Assembly (NCBI GenBank): GCA_030144725.1 | Contig: JASKMD010000026.1 | Location: 9,328,100-9,392,099, forward strand | Direction of reading: 5' to 3' | Source: Haematococcus lacustris | Lineage: Eukaryota > Chlorophyta > Chlorophyceae > Chlamydomonadales > Haematococcaceae | Length of the DNA stretch: 64,000 nt | In this document: positions 42,476 through 54,100 of the stretch, one piece after another | Position numbering within the stretch: position 1 is the stretch's first letter | How the letters are laid out: every line of letters begins with the position of its first letter | Program-made: the position numbers and the translations under genes | Notes under the pieces: model-generated | What the model was told of the DNA's origin: nothing | Seen by the model: the letters and a program-made list of their open reading frames with translations, nothing else | The model's database searches: none

Positions 42476-43649
42476 ATGACGACAGGCGTCAGGAAGCGAG
42501 CGAAGGAAAAAACCACCAGCAAATACCGCAACATTACTGCAAGGAGCCAGCAGGATCAAAAGTGGCGATGCATTGTGTCGGGCTGTAACAGATGTAGGAA
42601 TGGAGGAAACTACAGTACGGCCACGAAGCACCCAATGAAATACCACCTTGACCTAATACCGGCGAATAGTAGTCAGGACTCACAGGAGCCGTCGCAGTCG
42701 CTCATTGAGGGTGCAGGACCCTCTACAGCCGCCAATGAGGCGATGGATGGAAATCGCTGGGTACCCAGCACTGGGTTGCAAGCGTCGCCGGGTGATGCTG
42801 CGGAGGTCGCCGAGAAACCGGCAGCTGAGGTAGGGAGTTCGTTCGGACTCGATGCCATGTCGCCCACACACACGTCGATGTTGATTGTCGCATGTCTTGA
42901 CAGGAGACACCAAACCAAGCAGCGGAAGCCGAAGAGGTCCCAGCATCAAACACCCAACCAGTAGGCTTGACTCAGGTTACACCCATTGTCTGCCCCTAAT
43001 CCAGCGTTGGACGACATGTTTTGTGGGTCGGCTGTTTGTTATACAGGCGGGACCAGAGGCTGAGTTGCCTGCTTATGACGAGAATGAGGCGTGGGAAGCC
43101 TGGTCCATGGGCACCTACACCACTGATGTGGAGGTGAGGTAGCATACACTGGCAATTGGACACAACACTGCCACTAACTGGTGGTGTATTGCTGCTTGTA
43201 CACAGGCGGAGGAAGGCGTTGAAGAGCACAATGAGCACCACTCGCAGCAGCAACAACCCATGGAGGAGGATGAGGCAAGCAACCCAGAGATGATACATGC
43301 AACAGACCCATAGGTCAAGCATAGCTACACATACATGAATACCAGAAATGGCGGCGCTTGTTGCCTTGTGTTGCAGGAAGGAGTGGCCCCCCAGTCCGAC
43401 ATAGCGAGGGACGCTGCTGAATTTGAGGAAACACTGCGCAAACATGCCGAAGCACAGGCCAAGGCTGAAGCAAAGGAGACTGAGGAGGGACCCCAGCGCC
43501 GACACAGCAAGACTGACACAATTCGCTCCAAGTGGAATGAGCCCTGCACTCCTAACAGCAGCTTCACAACCAAGTGGTTGATGCTGACCCTTGTGATGCT
43601 CATGAAGAGGCGCAAGTGGTTGAGGGCGGACATGGAGGTCATCATCAAC
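42476..43649 (+). CDS. CACTA/EnSpm transposase, 5' part (exons 1-4), interrupted by LINE-B
   Basis: Model: exons 42476-42829, 43047-43133, 43206-43274 and 43376-43649, all joining in phase 0; the third donor is GAG|GCAAGC, a likely GC-AG intron. Exon 1 from MTTGVRKRAKEKTTSKYRN carries a possible BED-like finger (WRCIVSGCNRC ... KHPMKYHLD). Exons 2-4 are acidic and charged, with a QQQQ run and a coiled stretch EFEETLRKHAEAQAKAEAKE. The last codons KWLRADMEVIINL run into the LINE-B insertion and continue in frame after it at 54758. The tnp2-type catalytic region lies in the 3' part. Confidence 0.65.
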
Positions 43650-43662
43650 CTGTGTTGTGTGC
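43650..43662. repeat. target-site duplication of LINE-B, left copy
   Basis: CTGTGTTGTGTGC, identical to 54758-54770. Confidence 0.95.
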
Positions 43663-43790
43663 GACTTTTTCGGTTTGAGAAAATCGAAGAAGTTTTCTGG
43701 ACCGCTCACGCTAAGAAACGCCTCGCTGACAATACAGCTGGAAGCAGCTGCTTATTTGAAGCCGAGACATAACCGAGTCGGAGGTCAACG

Positions 43791-45653
43791 ATGGCGATGG
43801 AGGTCGAACGCCTTGGTAGGCGCTCTGCTCTGTTGCTTGTGCTGACCCTGGCCTGCATCGGGTGGGTTGGGGACGTGTTCGGAGAGGAAGCCAGTGGGTG
43901 CCCTCCGATACGTCTGCCAACCCACCCGGATGGCACCCCTAGAGGTGACCGCGCAGTCAGAAGTTCCGAAATCCAGCCCAAGGGCTGCGTAAAAAACTGG
44001 CCTCTGCGCCTCCAAACCCAGCTCCTGTGCTGGTCCGACAGTACACAGCGATACTGCTGCTCCAGAAAAGCCTTCGGCACAGACAAGCATACCCAGCAAC
44101 CTTGCTGCGGTAATATCTCACAGCCCACCAGCTGTGATACCTCAAGGATGGAACAAACCACACAGTGCACCTTCTACGGTGCCAGCCAAACAGAGGCTGA
44201 CAAGAGACAAGCCGACCTGCCTTACTACCACCTGCCAGCCCTGACCGCCACAGGTTGGCATGACCAGCCAGCTGACACAGAGACGCAAGATTCACAAGCT
44301 GCCATGCAGGCTGACATGCAACATGCCGCTCAGCCCCACCACCACCTGCCAGCCCTGACCGCTGCAGGTTGGCATGACCAGCCGCCTGACACAGAGATGC
44401 AAGATTCACATGCTACCATGCAGGCTAACAAGCAACATGCCCCTCAGCCCCACCACCACCTGCCAGCCCTGACCGCTACAGGTTGGCATGACCAGCCAGC
44501 TGTCACAGAGACGCAAGCTACTCATGCTGCCACGCAGGCTGACATGCAACATGCCGCTCAGCCCCACCACCACCTGCCAGCCCTGACCGCTGCAGGTTGG
44601 CATGACCAGCCAGCTGTCACAGAGACGCAAGCTACTCATGCCGCCACGCAGGCTGACATGCAACATGCCGCTCAGCCCCACCACCACCTGCCAGCCCTGA
44701 CCGCTGCAGGTTGGCATGACCAGCCAGCTGTCAAAGAGACGCAAGCTACTCATACTGCCACGCAGGCTGACATGCAACATGCCGCTCAGCCCCACCACCA
44801 CCTGCCAGCCCTGACCGCTGCAGGTTGGCATGACCAGCCAGCTGCCACAGAGACGCAAGCTACTCGTGCTGTCACGCAGGCTGACATGCAACATGCCGCT
44901 CAGCCCCACCACCACCTGCCAGCCCTGACCGCTGCAGGTTGGCATGACCAGCCAGCTGTCACAGAGACGCAAGCTACTCATACTGCCACGCAGGCTGACA
45001 TGCAACATGCCGCTCAGCCCCACCACCACCTGCCAGCCCTGACCGCTGCAGGTTGGCATGACCAGCCAGCTGCCACAGAGACGCAAGCTACTCATGCTGC
45101 CACGCAGGCTGACATGCAACATGCCGCTCAGCCCCACCACCACCTGCCAGCCCTGACCGCTGCAGGTTGGCATGACCAGCCAGCTGTCACAGAGACGCAA
45201 GCTACTCATACTGCCACGCAGGCTGACATGCAACATGCCGCTCAGCCCCACCACCACCTGCCAGCCCTGACCGCTGCAGGTTGGCATGACCAGCCAGCTG
45301 CCACAGAGACGCAAGCTACTCATGCTGCCACGCAGGCTGACATGCAACATGGCGCTCAGCCCCACCATCACCTGCCAGCCCTGACCGCTGCAGGTTGGCA
45401 TGACCAGCCAGCTGTCACAGAGACATGGACATGCAGTGTCACATCGTTTAAAAAAACAGCCATAGACAACATGGACCGAAGGTATACCATCATAACCCCT
45501 ATGCCCAACCCCCCCTTTGGACACCCCAACTGGACCACCCATCCAACAACTGGACATGAACCGGCAGATCGTAGCCTACCTGGCTTGCGTGTGCTTATGG
45601 TTCAGCATGTGTATGAAGCGACATCAACCTACATACTCACACACCAAATCTAG
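43791..45653 (+). CDS. LINE-B ORF1, signal-peptide-like start and 38-residue repeats
   Basis: 620 residues from ATG 43791 (MAMEVERLGRRSALLLVLTL). The start is a textbook signal peptide: Arg-Arg, a hydrophobic core, then a small-residue site before EEASG. A Cys-containing region follows (to about residue 130), then ten to eleven copies of a 38-residue unit with QADMQHAAQPHHHLPALTAA and GWHDQPA. ORF1 of LINE-A has unrelated repeat sequence but the same 38-residue period. No known nucleic-acid-binding domain is visible. It overlaps ORF2 by about 100 nt, ORF2 being in the +1 frame. Confidence 0.7.
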   Translation: MAMEVERLGRRSALLLVLTLACIGWVGDVFGEEASGCPPIRLPTHPDGTPRGDRAVRSSEIQPKGCVKNWPLRLQTQLLCWSDSTQRYCCSRKAFGTDKHTQQPCCGNISQPTSCDTSRMEQTTQCTFYGASQTEADKRQADLPYYHLPALTATGWHDQPADTETQDSQAAMQADMQHAAQPHHHLPALTAAGWHDQPPDTEMQDSHATMQANKQHAPQPHHHLPALTATGWHDQPAVTETQATHAATQADMQHAAQPHHHLPALTAAGWHDQPAVTETQATHAATQADMQHAAQPHHHLPALTAAGWHDQPAVKETQATHTATQADMQHAAQPHHHLPALTAAGWHDQPAATETQATRAVTQADMQHAAQPHHHLPALTAAGWHDQPAVTETQATHTATQADMQHAAQPHHHLPALTAAGWHDQPAATETQATHAATQADMQHAAQPHHHLPALTAAGWHDQPAVTETQATHTATQADMQHAAQPHHHLPALTAAGWHDQPAATETQATHAATQADMQHGAQPHHHLPALTAAGWHDQPAVTETWTCSVTSFKKTAIDNMDRRYTIITPMPNPPFGHPNWTTHPTTGHEPADRSLPGLRVLMVQHVYEATSTYILTHQI

Positions 45654-48120
45654 GAAATGCCTCAAGAAACAGCATAAGACCCTTGCAAAGCTCAACGCCT
45701 CCCTACACAACACCACGTACAACTGGCTACTCGGCATAGATGGGACCCTTCCTAGTGCAACGGCCATCACCCGCCTGAACCACATTGCCTACACTTACCT
45801 TAAGGGACACAATAGCGGAAGGACTATCAGAGCCATACAGTACAACACCACACTACAAGCTTACATGACATACTACCTCAACCCAAACACTAGTAGCAGC
45901 CCCACATGGCTCATGGCTATAAGTACATACATGGCACGATGCATTCACATCAGCTGGCTCCTGCTGGCAGCAGGAGACATTGAGCCGAACCCAGGCCCAG
46001 ACGGTCTGTACTTCGAACAACAGGTAGCCTCACACTGCCAAATACATGCCCTCAACATGGCGGCAGGACACTCCTGGCTCACTAACCAGGAACTGGCCAA
46101 CTTCCACACGTCCGAGCTACACGCGTGGCAAGGGGAACAACGCACCATGTGGGCACTAGCTAGGGATGAACAAGGTGCGTGCAATGACACAGTCATAAAC
46201 CTCTACCTGACGTCACACTACGGCCTCAGTACACACACAGTGGCGCACCTGCGAGCAAAGAGAGACTGGTCAACCCGCAACCTAGACGCGCTCTCCGCTA
46301 CCCACGGTACAAATGCCTTCTTATGCAAAGCCCCGGCACACAGTATGGCAATACGGAAACACGATGGAGCCTGGTACCTCCTTGACTCCCAAGCGAATGC
46401 CCCTATTCAACTACGGACCACTGCACACTACGCGTACCCCGTTACATGCGAGATACAAGCAATCATTAGCACCGCAAATTACACGGCGGAGATGGAGGCG
46501 GCAAGGCAGAGGGCAAGGCTTGGGCCCATCATAAGCAACCCCCAGGAAACACATAGGCCTTACTGGGAAAAGCAATACAAGAAGTGCTGCCTTGCACACG
46601 CCATAAACATGGCCATGGGGCAACCTATGATTATACCTGATGATGTGATCACCCACTGCAAAACACTATGCACACATATCCAGGATCTGGCCATCCAGGC
46701 AAGGCAAGAAAATAGGCATATACCACTCCCAGGCAGCCTCCCACACATTTACGACGAATCCGGTAACTTTACCATCTCCACCATGAACCACTACTTATAC
46801 CATTACCACAAGGACCTCCACCTATGCCCTGCCGCCACCGAGCTTACACCTGGAAACATCACACCCGAGCTCCTCACCACGCTCACTGAAAGGATAGACA
46901 GTTACACCAACACAGCTGCCATTCTCATCACCCACAATCATGCCACAACCATCCGCCACATCGACAACGCATGGCAATGGCTGGACTCGGAACGGGGCCG
47001 CCCCTGGCGGCTGGACACTCCGGAAGACTGGCTTCAGCTGCATGGCATGCTCGTTCTAATTAAAAAGGGCGACGCGGCTAATACCAACCTTATCCAACCG
47101 TTATGCTGGCTAGCAGACCCTACAAGGCGCGCCACAACGGAGCAGCTGGAACAACACCTACGCGCCGCGCACGTGGACCTCACTAATGACCTGCGCACAC
47201 AACCCGCGCATAGCCCCAAAAGCGACCGGCCGCCACCCAAAGTAGAAACCGCACACCCAGCGAGTAACAAGCGCGACGCCACGGCTTCAGAAGACACACA
47301 CCCGGCAAACAAACACGCTCAGTCGCGACAGCGCCAAGCCGCCCCCACCGTCACACTATCAACTCCACAAAGCAGGACACGCAGCGACAAACGGCCCACA
47401 TCAACAGGCCACCCTAATGGGACATTCAGAAGACAGACCAAACCAAAGGCACAACCTAGAGACTCGCACAAGCAGACCCTAATCTACCAATACACAGCCC
47501 CCACCCCGCCTCCAGCCGCTCACCCCACAGATAATCCATCAGTGAGTACAGAAGCACAACACAACACCCTGCCAACCCGGCAGCCACAACCAACACACAA
47601 TCGACAGCATATCACACTTACGACCCTGAACGTCAGAAGCCTCCATAGGTCCAGGAAAGACGTCCTAAACCTTGTGCATCAACACAGCCCGGACATCCTG
47701 GTCCTAACTGAAACCATGACCCAGCCCAAGAGCAACAATCCAGGCTCTGGCTGGCTGAAGAGAGTCATGCCAGACTATACGACACATCGACACAGAGGCC
47801 ACAGTGAAGTGCTGATAGGCATCAAACACAACCTAGCCATCCAAATGCAAACCAAGATGCTCCCGCCGTGCACGGATGCAGAGGTAAACGCACGATGCGT
47901 CATCCTGACCCTAAACCAACACCAGTGCGAACAACTCACGATCATCGCCACGTACTGGCCGTCGGGAAACAACGGCGACGCGCTCTCACTGCGAGGGAAA
48001 ATGCAAGAACACATACGAACAGCCACGGGCCACCTGCCCGGCTCACTCATCCTTGCGGGAGATATCAACGCCACGATGAAAACAGAGGATCGCTCCGAGC
48101 ACCGAGTACACACAAGATAA
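45556..48120 (+). CDS. LINE-B ORF2, 5' part: hydrophobic N-terminus, 2A-like site, two proteases, APE
   Basis: From ATG 45556 (MNRQIVAYLACVCLWFSMCM). Residues 1-147 hold two hydrophobic stretches and end at the 2A-like site. Next come two Josephin-like cysteine protease domains: first SHCQIHALNMAAG with HSMAIRKHDGAWYLLDSQ, second KKCCLAHAINMAMG with HATTIRHIDNAWQWLDSE. Both keep Cys, His and an Asp where Josephin has its third catalytic residue. A Pro/Thr/Arg-rich linker (47160-47600) leads to the AP-endonuclease (LTTLNVRSL, LTETMT, ATYWPSG, AGDINAT). The frame is cut by a TAA at 48118 because two bases are missing after GAGCAC, compared with LINE-A. Confidence 0.9.
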   Translation: MNRQIVAYLACVCLWFSMCMKRHQPTYSHTKSRKCLKKQHKTLAKLNASLHNTTYNWLLGIDGTLPSATAITRLNHIAYTYLKGHNSGRTIRAIQYNTTLQAYMTYYLNPNTSSSPTWLMAISTYMARCIHISWLLLAAGDIEPNPGPDGLYFEQQVASHCQIHALNMAAGHSWLTNQELANFHTSELHAWQGEQRTMWALARDEQGACNDTVINLYLTSHYGLSTHTVAHLRAKRDWSTRNLDALSATHGTNAFLCKAPAHSMAIRKHDGAWYLLDSQANAPIQLRTTAHYAYPVTCEIQAIISTANYTAEMEAARQRARLGPIISNPQETHRPYWEKQYKKCCLAHAINMAMGQPMIIPDDVITHCKTLCTHIQDLAIQARQENRHIPLPGSLPHIYDESGNFTISTMNHYLYHYHKDLHLCPAATELTPGNITPELLTTLTERIDSYTNTAAILITHNHATTIRHIDNAWQWLDSERGRPWRLDTPEDWLQLHGMLVLIKKGDAANTNLIQPLCWLADPTRRATTEQLEQHLRAAHVDLTNDLRTQPAHSPKSDRPPPKVETAHPASNKRDATASEDTHPANKHAQSRQRQAAPTVTLSTPQSRTRSDKRPTSTGHPNGTFRRQTKPKAQPRDSHKQTLIYQYTAPTPPPAAHPTDNPSVSTEAQHNTLPTRQPQPTHNRQHITLTTLNVRSLHRSRKDVLNLVHQHSPDILVLTETMTQPKSNNPGSGWLKRVMPDYTTHRHRGHSEVLIGIKHNLAIQMQTKMLPPCTDAEVNARCVILTLNQHQCEQLTIIATYWPSGNNGDALSLRGKMQEHIRTATGHLPGSLILAGDINATMKTEDRSEHRVHTR
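45976..45999 (+). other. 2A-like ribosome-skipping motif in LINE-B ORF2
   Basis: Codons for D-I-E-P-N-P-G-P after the hydrophobic stretch ISWLLLAAG. It fits the D-x-E-x-N-P-G-P consensus. Skipping here would release a 147-residue hydrophobic N-terminal peptide and start the polyprotein at Pro just before the first protease. Confidence 0.87.
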
Positions 48121-48121
48121 C

Positions 48122-51100
48122 ATGATGAGGGGGTTCGCCACAGAAATGCACCTAAAGGAAGCTGATCCCGACGACCGGGCCTGGACCTACCAACAACCGC
48201 ACTGCAAAAGCCGCATCGACGCCATCCTAACACGCGACGCAAGGCACGGCCCTGAGCACCGCACGCACATCGATACCAACGCCTATTTGAGCGACCACAG
48301 GCCACTCACCGCCACACTGAATACAGCCCGCCTGGGCATAGCCCTGGCAGCCCCACACAAACCTCCAAAGCACATCCACACCATCCTCACCACCCCCATT
48401 ACCAATAAGGACAGGGAAGCCTACCGCCTGGCAGTGCAACAACCCAGCTCAGGCGTCCCACAATTGCATGCAGAACTGACAGCCTTCTTAGCCCCCATAT
48501 ACACAGAGGCTACCCACCACCTGGCTACACTTGGCAAGACCAACCCCCAACAACCACATCGCCTGACAACAGTGGCAGGACTCTCGGCCAGGGAAGCTGT
48601 AGACACCGCAGCCACCATGCTTACACATCTCCTACAAACCTGCAGGACGGCAGCTATAAAGACATGCAACACTAAGACCCTTACAAGGGGAGGCCAGCAC
48701 TACCAACGCAGGACCATGTGTAGGATTAGACTGGCACTGGGCAGAAAGCTTAAGACCACTAGAGACCTCAGCCGGAAGGCTAACTCCCTCTTTAAGGAAA
48801 CCAACGTGCACCCGACAATCGACGATCTCATTCCAGAGACAGTTGCGACAAACGGAGAGATAAGGGACGCGGTGCAAGCGCGCCAGGGCGACGATACAAC
48901 CGACAATCACGTGCAAGCCGCGCTAGCCCAACTGACCAATACGTACCGCGACCAAATCCACCAACTAGACGACGACGACTCCGCACTCGCCATCGCGCAA
49001 GCCCGCGTCAGAATGCAACAACTGATCAGCACCCAGCCCAAGAAGGCTAACAAACGTATCCTACGCCCGTCCCGCACCGACCACAAAGGCCTGCAGGCGC
49101 TAGCTGATCCTGACACCAATACCATATGCACAGCCCCCGCCGACCTAAACCGGATAATCACCGCCGCATATGGGCAGAAGCTGTCGGCCCCGACCCCCAA
49201 GACCGGCCACTACACTAACACACAGACACGAAACTACCCGTGGGCTCGCGCCAAAGCAGACGACGCCTTCGCAATGCACGCATGCCAAAACATACACTGG
49301 CTGCACACAGCCATCATGGACAAGGCAGGCTTCCAGGAATGCCTCAGCAGGCTGGCAGGAGGCAAGGCACCGGGACCAGACGGTGTGGAAAACGAAATCA
49401 TCAAGATGCTGCCATGGGAGATGAGGGACACCATCCACCAGCTGTTCATCATCATGTGGGCCACTGGCTGCACACCAACCACGTGGAAGACCAGTGACAC
49501 ATGCCTGCTCTACAAGGACAAAGGGCAAGAAACGGACCTTAACTCCTATAGGCCAGTGGGCCTAGCCAACACCGTTTATAAGCTATGGACCAGCCTCATC
49601 ACCAAGACGCTGTCTGAGTATGCTGAAGCTAATGGGATGCTCAGCAAGAACCAGGCTGGGTTCCGCTCCCACAGGAACACCACGCAACAGCTGCAGATGC
49701 TTGTCATGGCCCTTGAGGATGCTAAACTGGCCAAGGCAGATATTTACGCGCTCCTGGTCGACTTCACCAGTGCGTTCAACACCACCTGCCAGGACAAACT
49801 GCTATGGATCATGCATGACCTAGGCTTCCCCACAGACGCTACTGACGCAGTTAAGGACCTATACACGGGCGCCACAACGCGCTTTAAAACCCCGTACGGC
49901 CATACCGACCCGATACCCGTCAACCGGGGCACCATACAAGGCGACTCCCTCTCGCCCTTCCTATTTCTGATCTACATCGAACCCCTCCTGCGGTGGCTGC
50001 AAGTGGGCGCGAGGGGCTATAAATTCAAATCAGCAACAGCCGACAGCGGGGAACGCGTCACCGTCAGCAGCATCGACTATGCAGATGACATCGCAATCCT
50101 CTGCAACACCCTTCGCAACCTCCGATGCCAAGCAGACAAACTCTCAGCCTTCTCGGACTGGGGTCACCTCATCATCTCACACAGTAAAACCCTCGCTACA
50201 GCGGCGCTCCATCACTCGGTCGAAACAGGCATGTGCAGCAACGCGGCCGAAACGGACAAGCGGGCCCGCCAACAACTCCAAACCGTCAGCCTACAAGGGA
50301 AACCCGTCACCTACCACCGCCCGACCTCACCTTTCACCTACTTGGGTGTGCTCATCACCATGACGCTGGACTGGAAACCACAACACACCGCTATGATTAC
50401 CCAGCTACGCCAAAAACTAGAGAGACTCAGACGCTCCTTTGCTAGCGCTAGACAGGCCATACACAGCATTCGCACGGCCATCGTACCCAGCCTAGCCTAC
50501 AGCTTCTGTGCCGTGCCCTGCACCCCGGGGGACCTTGAGCTGTACGATAGGTCCATCAACCAATGCGTCAAGCTCAAACTCAGACTCCCCCTGGGAACGC
50601 CCAATGCCATCATCAGAGAGGACGCTAGCAGACTAGGCATAGGCATTAGCTCCACTGCCCAAGAGTATCACGCCCGCAACACGACAGCCCTCACACACAG
50701 CCTGCAGTCCACAGATGCGGCACACGCCCACATCTCGAGGAGCATGCTGCACAAACAAATCACATGGCTCAGTGCCCAGGCTAGCACACAAGGACACCGC
50801 ATGCTCACCCTCCTTCATCATACCCTTAGGGCACGGCAGCTAGTCTATGCCTCTATATCAGGGTTGTCGGCTACGGAAGGGGGACTACCCCTATACCATG
50901 AAGAGTGCCAAACACTCGGCCGCCTCATCACACAAGCCAGCAGCTCTAAAGCACACGACGTCGTTAGTGCCAGCATCACCTGCCTCAAAAGCCTAGGCAT
51001 CACGCACGCTTCTGAGCTCAGCTGCAAGGGCAACACACACATCATCACCGGTAGCATGCTCACATCAAAGTACGGGAAAAAGGTCAAGCAGAAGCACATT

Positions 51101-54100
51101 ATCGCCCTCAACAAACTCGCGGCCATGGCGGCCCAACCCTCATGCCCAGACGCGACCGCAACGCGTGCAATCCGAGACAGCCGCAACACATCACTCGATC
51201 TCCCGCTCGACCAACGCAAAATCACAACCTGGGCCGCGGGCCTCACGGAACTTGCGCCCACACCCGCAGTGCCAGATACCAGAACTCGCTATATGGATAT
51301 GAAAGCGTATGCGGTCATGCACGCAACTCAACCAGCAACGGCGGACCGGGCCGCAGCGGCACCCGCAGTCCATGAGGCCATTCGGACGAGCTCACGACTG
51401 CTGAAACGAGAGCAACGGGCAACACAATCGGCCCCAACGCAGCCCAATCCACCCAAGGTGGGCACGAAACGGAACAATGAGGGCAGACAGACCCAAACTA
51501 TCCCGCAAGATATAGTGCGCATAGTAGGCCTTGACCTCCCAGGACTGTCCAGCTGGAAGGTGGATAAAGCCTGCCGATGTAAACCCAAGAACCTAGGCTG
51601 CATACTAGGGGCCATGTACGGCCACCAAGAGGCCATTACCAGCATAGATGGATGGCAATGGGACGGCATCAACAAAGAAAGCTACTACAAGGTGCACTGG
51701 AAGCCCACAGTCATAGATAGATGGGCATTACCACTATGTGCAGAAGAAGGCTATACACCCACACACATAGAGACCATCAGCAGGGAAGAGGCTAAGGACG
51801 TGTGCACCTGTGAGCTGTGCTGGCTACCAAGAGGAGACAGCCCAAAGTGCCACAACTGCAAGAGGGCCTACCACCCAGCCTGCCTTGAGGAAGCCCACCT
51901 GTCAGGGCACAAGGAACCAGGATACTGGCTGTGCCCTATATGCAAGTTTGGTAGCAATGACTTCAAGACTACCATGCGTCAGTCAGCGCAGTCGGACCTC
52001 ATACGAGTACACTGGCACCCCACCTTCGAACCAGCGCCGCTCATCACGGCACACCTGGACTACATGGCAAAGCGCAGCGACTACGACGAGGAAAACAGGC
52101 AGATACAAGAGGCCAGACATGCGAGGCCCGACACGCACCTGCCGGCCCACACCCGACAGGGTCTACCGGACCCGCACATCTGGCTACCCCGGTGCACCAA
52201 CATGCACTCGAAGGCCACCTTCCACACCTACCCCATCAACCCGCAGACGGACATCGTCGGGACGGGCAAATGCGAAACCTTCCTCCAACTTCACCCCCAC
52301 ATGACCACCCCCGCGATGAGCCTCAGCACGGGAGAGCCCATTATGCCACAGCACGACCTAGTGCAACACGTCACGGTCCACGACGAGTCGGGTCGCACGA
52401 TTGGCCTCCTGACAAAAGACCAACACCAACACCTACACGCTTGGCTACAACACACACCACACACACGCAACCGGGCCACAGAAGTAGCTGCCCTCCTAAG
52501 GAGACAGGACACACAGAGCAGCCACCACTCCATGAGGGTGGCACAAGACAGGGCCCTTACCACCCTGCACACCACACGATCCTTCACTAGCACCGTCCAA
52601 AGGTGGGCTGATCCACTCACAGTTAGACCGGAAACTACTACCTACTGGAGCCCTGACATCAATGACACGGCCTTTGGTGCACACCACAACTGCCTACTGG
52701 TACGCCACACTGGGTTATCCACATGGAATGTACCGGCAGACGATGCGGTGGCCCTGAAATGCGTCAACCATGCTATACACTCAGCTACCCAGGAGGAGGC
52801 CATGGCCACCATCATGTTGATCCCTGGGAAAAAGGGCATCTCCTACCCCAAACACATCGACACCCTAAGACGCTACCCAGAATACTGCCAGCACCTGGCC
52901 AGCATACCCCCCACCAAGACCACCTGCCCCAAGTCAGGCAAGCACGCCAACCTCCACATCTACGTCATCTGGAATGCAGCGGGACAACAACTCGTCACCA
53001 AAGGCAACCCCCAAGCATGGCTGGCTAGCACTGCCACTGCCCTCCACCCTCAACGAGACACACACCCAATCCACAACAGACCCACGAATCAAAGCCAGCC
53101 GGCCACACCCCCTAGCGGCCACAAACAACACATGCGCTTGCCGATGGACAGGGACCTCCCCACCGCGGGGCACCAACGCAGCCACCAACAGCTCACGCAA
53201 CACTCCACGACGCAACCACGGATGGCCATCACCGAATGGGCCACGCTCGCGTACTCGGACGGCAGCTGCATTAAGACCTCGGGGGCAGCCCCAGCGAGCG
53301 TCGGGGCGGGGGTCTATATCCCGGAGACCAACGTCCTCATCACCGTCGCCCTGGACGACCCAGAAAGCAACACCATTAACAAGGCGGAACTCACGGCGAT
53401 ACACGCGGCACTCACAGCGGGGGCCAAACGCATCGCCATCGACAGCCTCTGCTCTATCTACCAGATCCGCCGAGCCCTCGCTAACCCGATGTCGCTTATC
53501 ACACACAGGCACAACGACATCCTGACCGCGATCGCTACCCTCATCATCGATAGCCCCGTCACGATCCACTTCTACAAAGTCCGGGCCCACTCGGGAATTA
53601 TCGGCAACGAAGGCGCCGATGCCCTCGCCAAGCACGCGGCGTTACACCCAGAGCTTGCCAACACCCCTGCCTACCACCCGACTACACGGAAAGAGACCAA
53701 CACCTGGCTCAGCAACGACGCCGACGGTGAAATCCCCGCCCCATTGCCGGATTGCCGCCAAAGCGTGCGAGCACATATGCAACGCAAACACAAGCTTGGC
53801 CTTGCCAACCAAGACAGCATCTACTACCTGATGTCCCAAGAAATCACGAAAGTCGCAGCGAAAGGCGCGGGCGAAAGAGTGATGACCGACACGCACATCT
53901 CCACTCACGCACAACGAACTGCCCTACTCTACCGCACCGGCGGGCTCTACAACCAAAAGCTAGCTCTGCGCTGGAAACGGGCGACTGACGACCGTTGCCC
54001 ACTTTGCGGGGAAGCCGACAGTGCCACTCACCTCCTATCGGGCTGCAGCGAGACCTTACCGCTTGTGCAAGAAAGGCACAACGGGGCCGGTCGCCTCATC

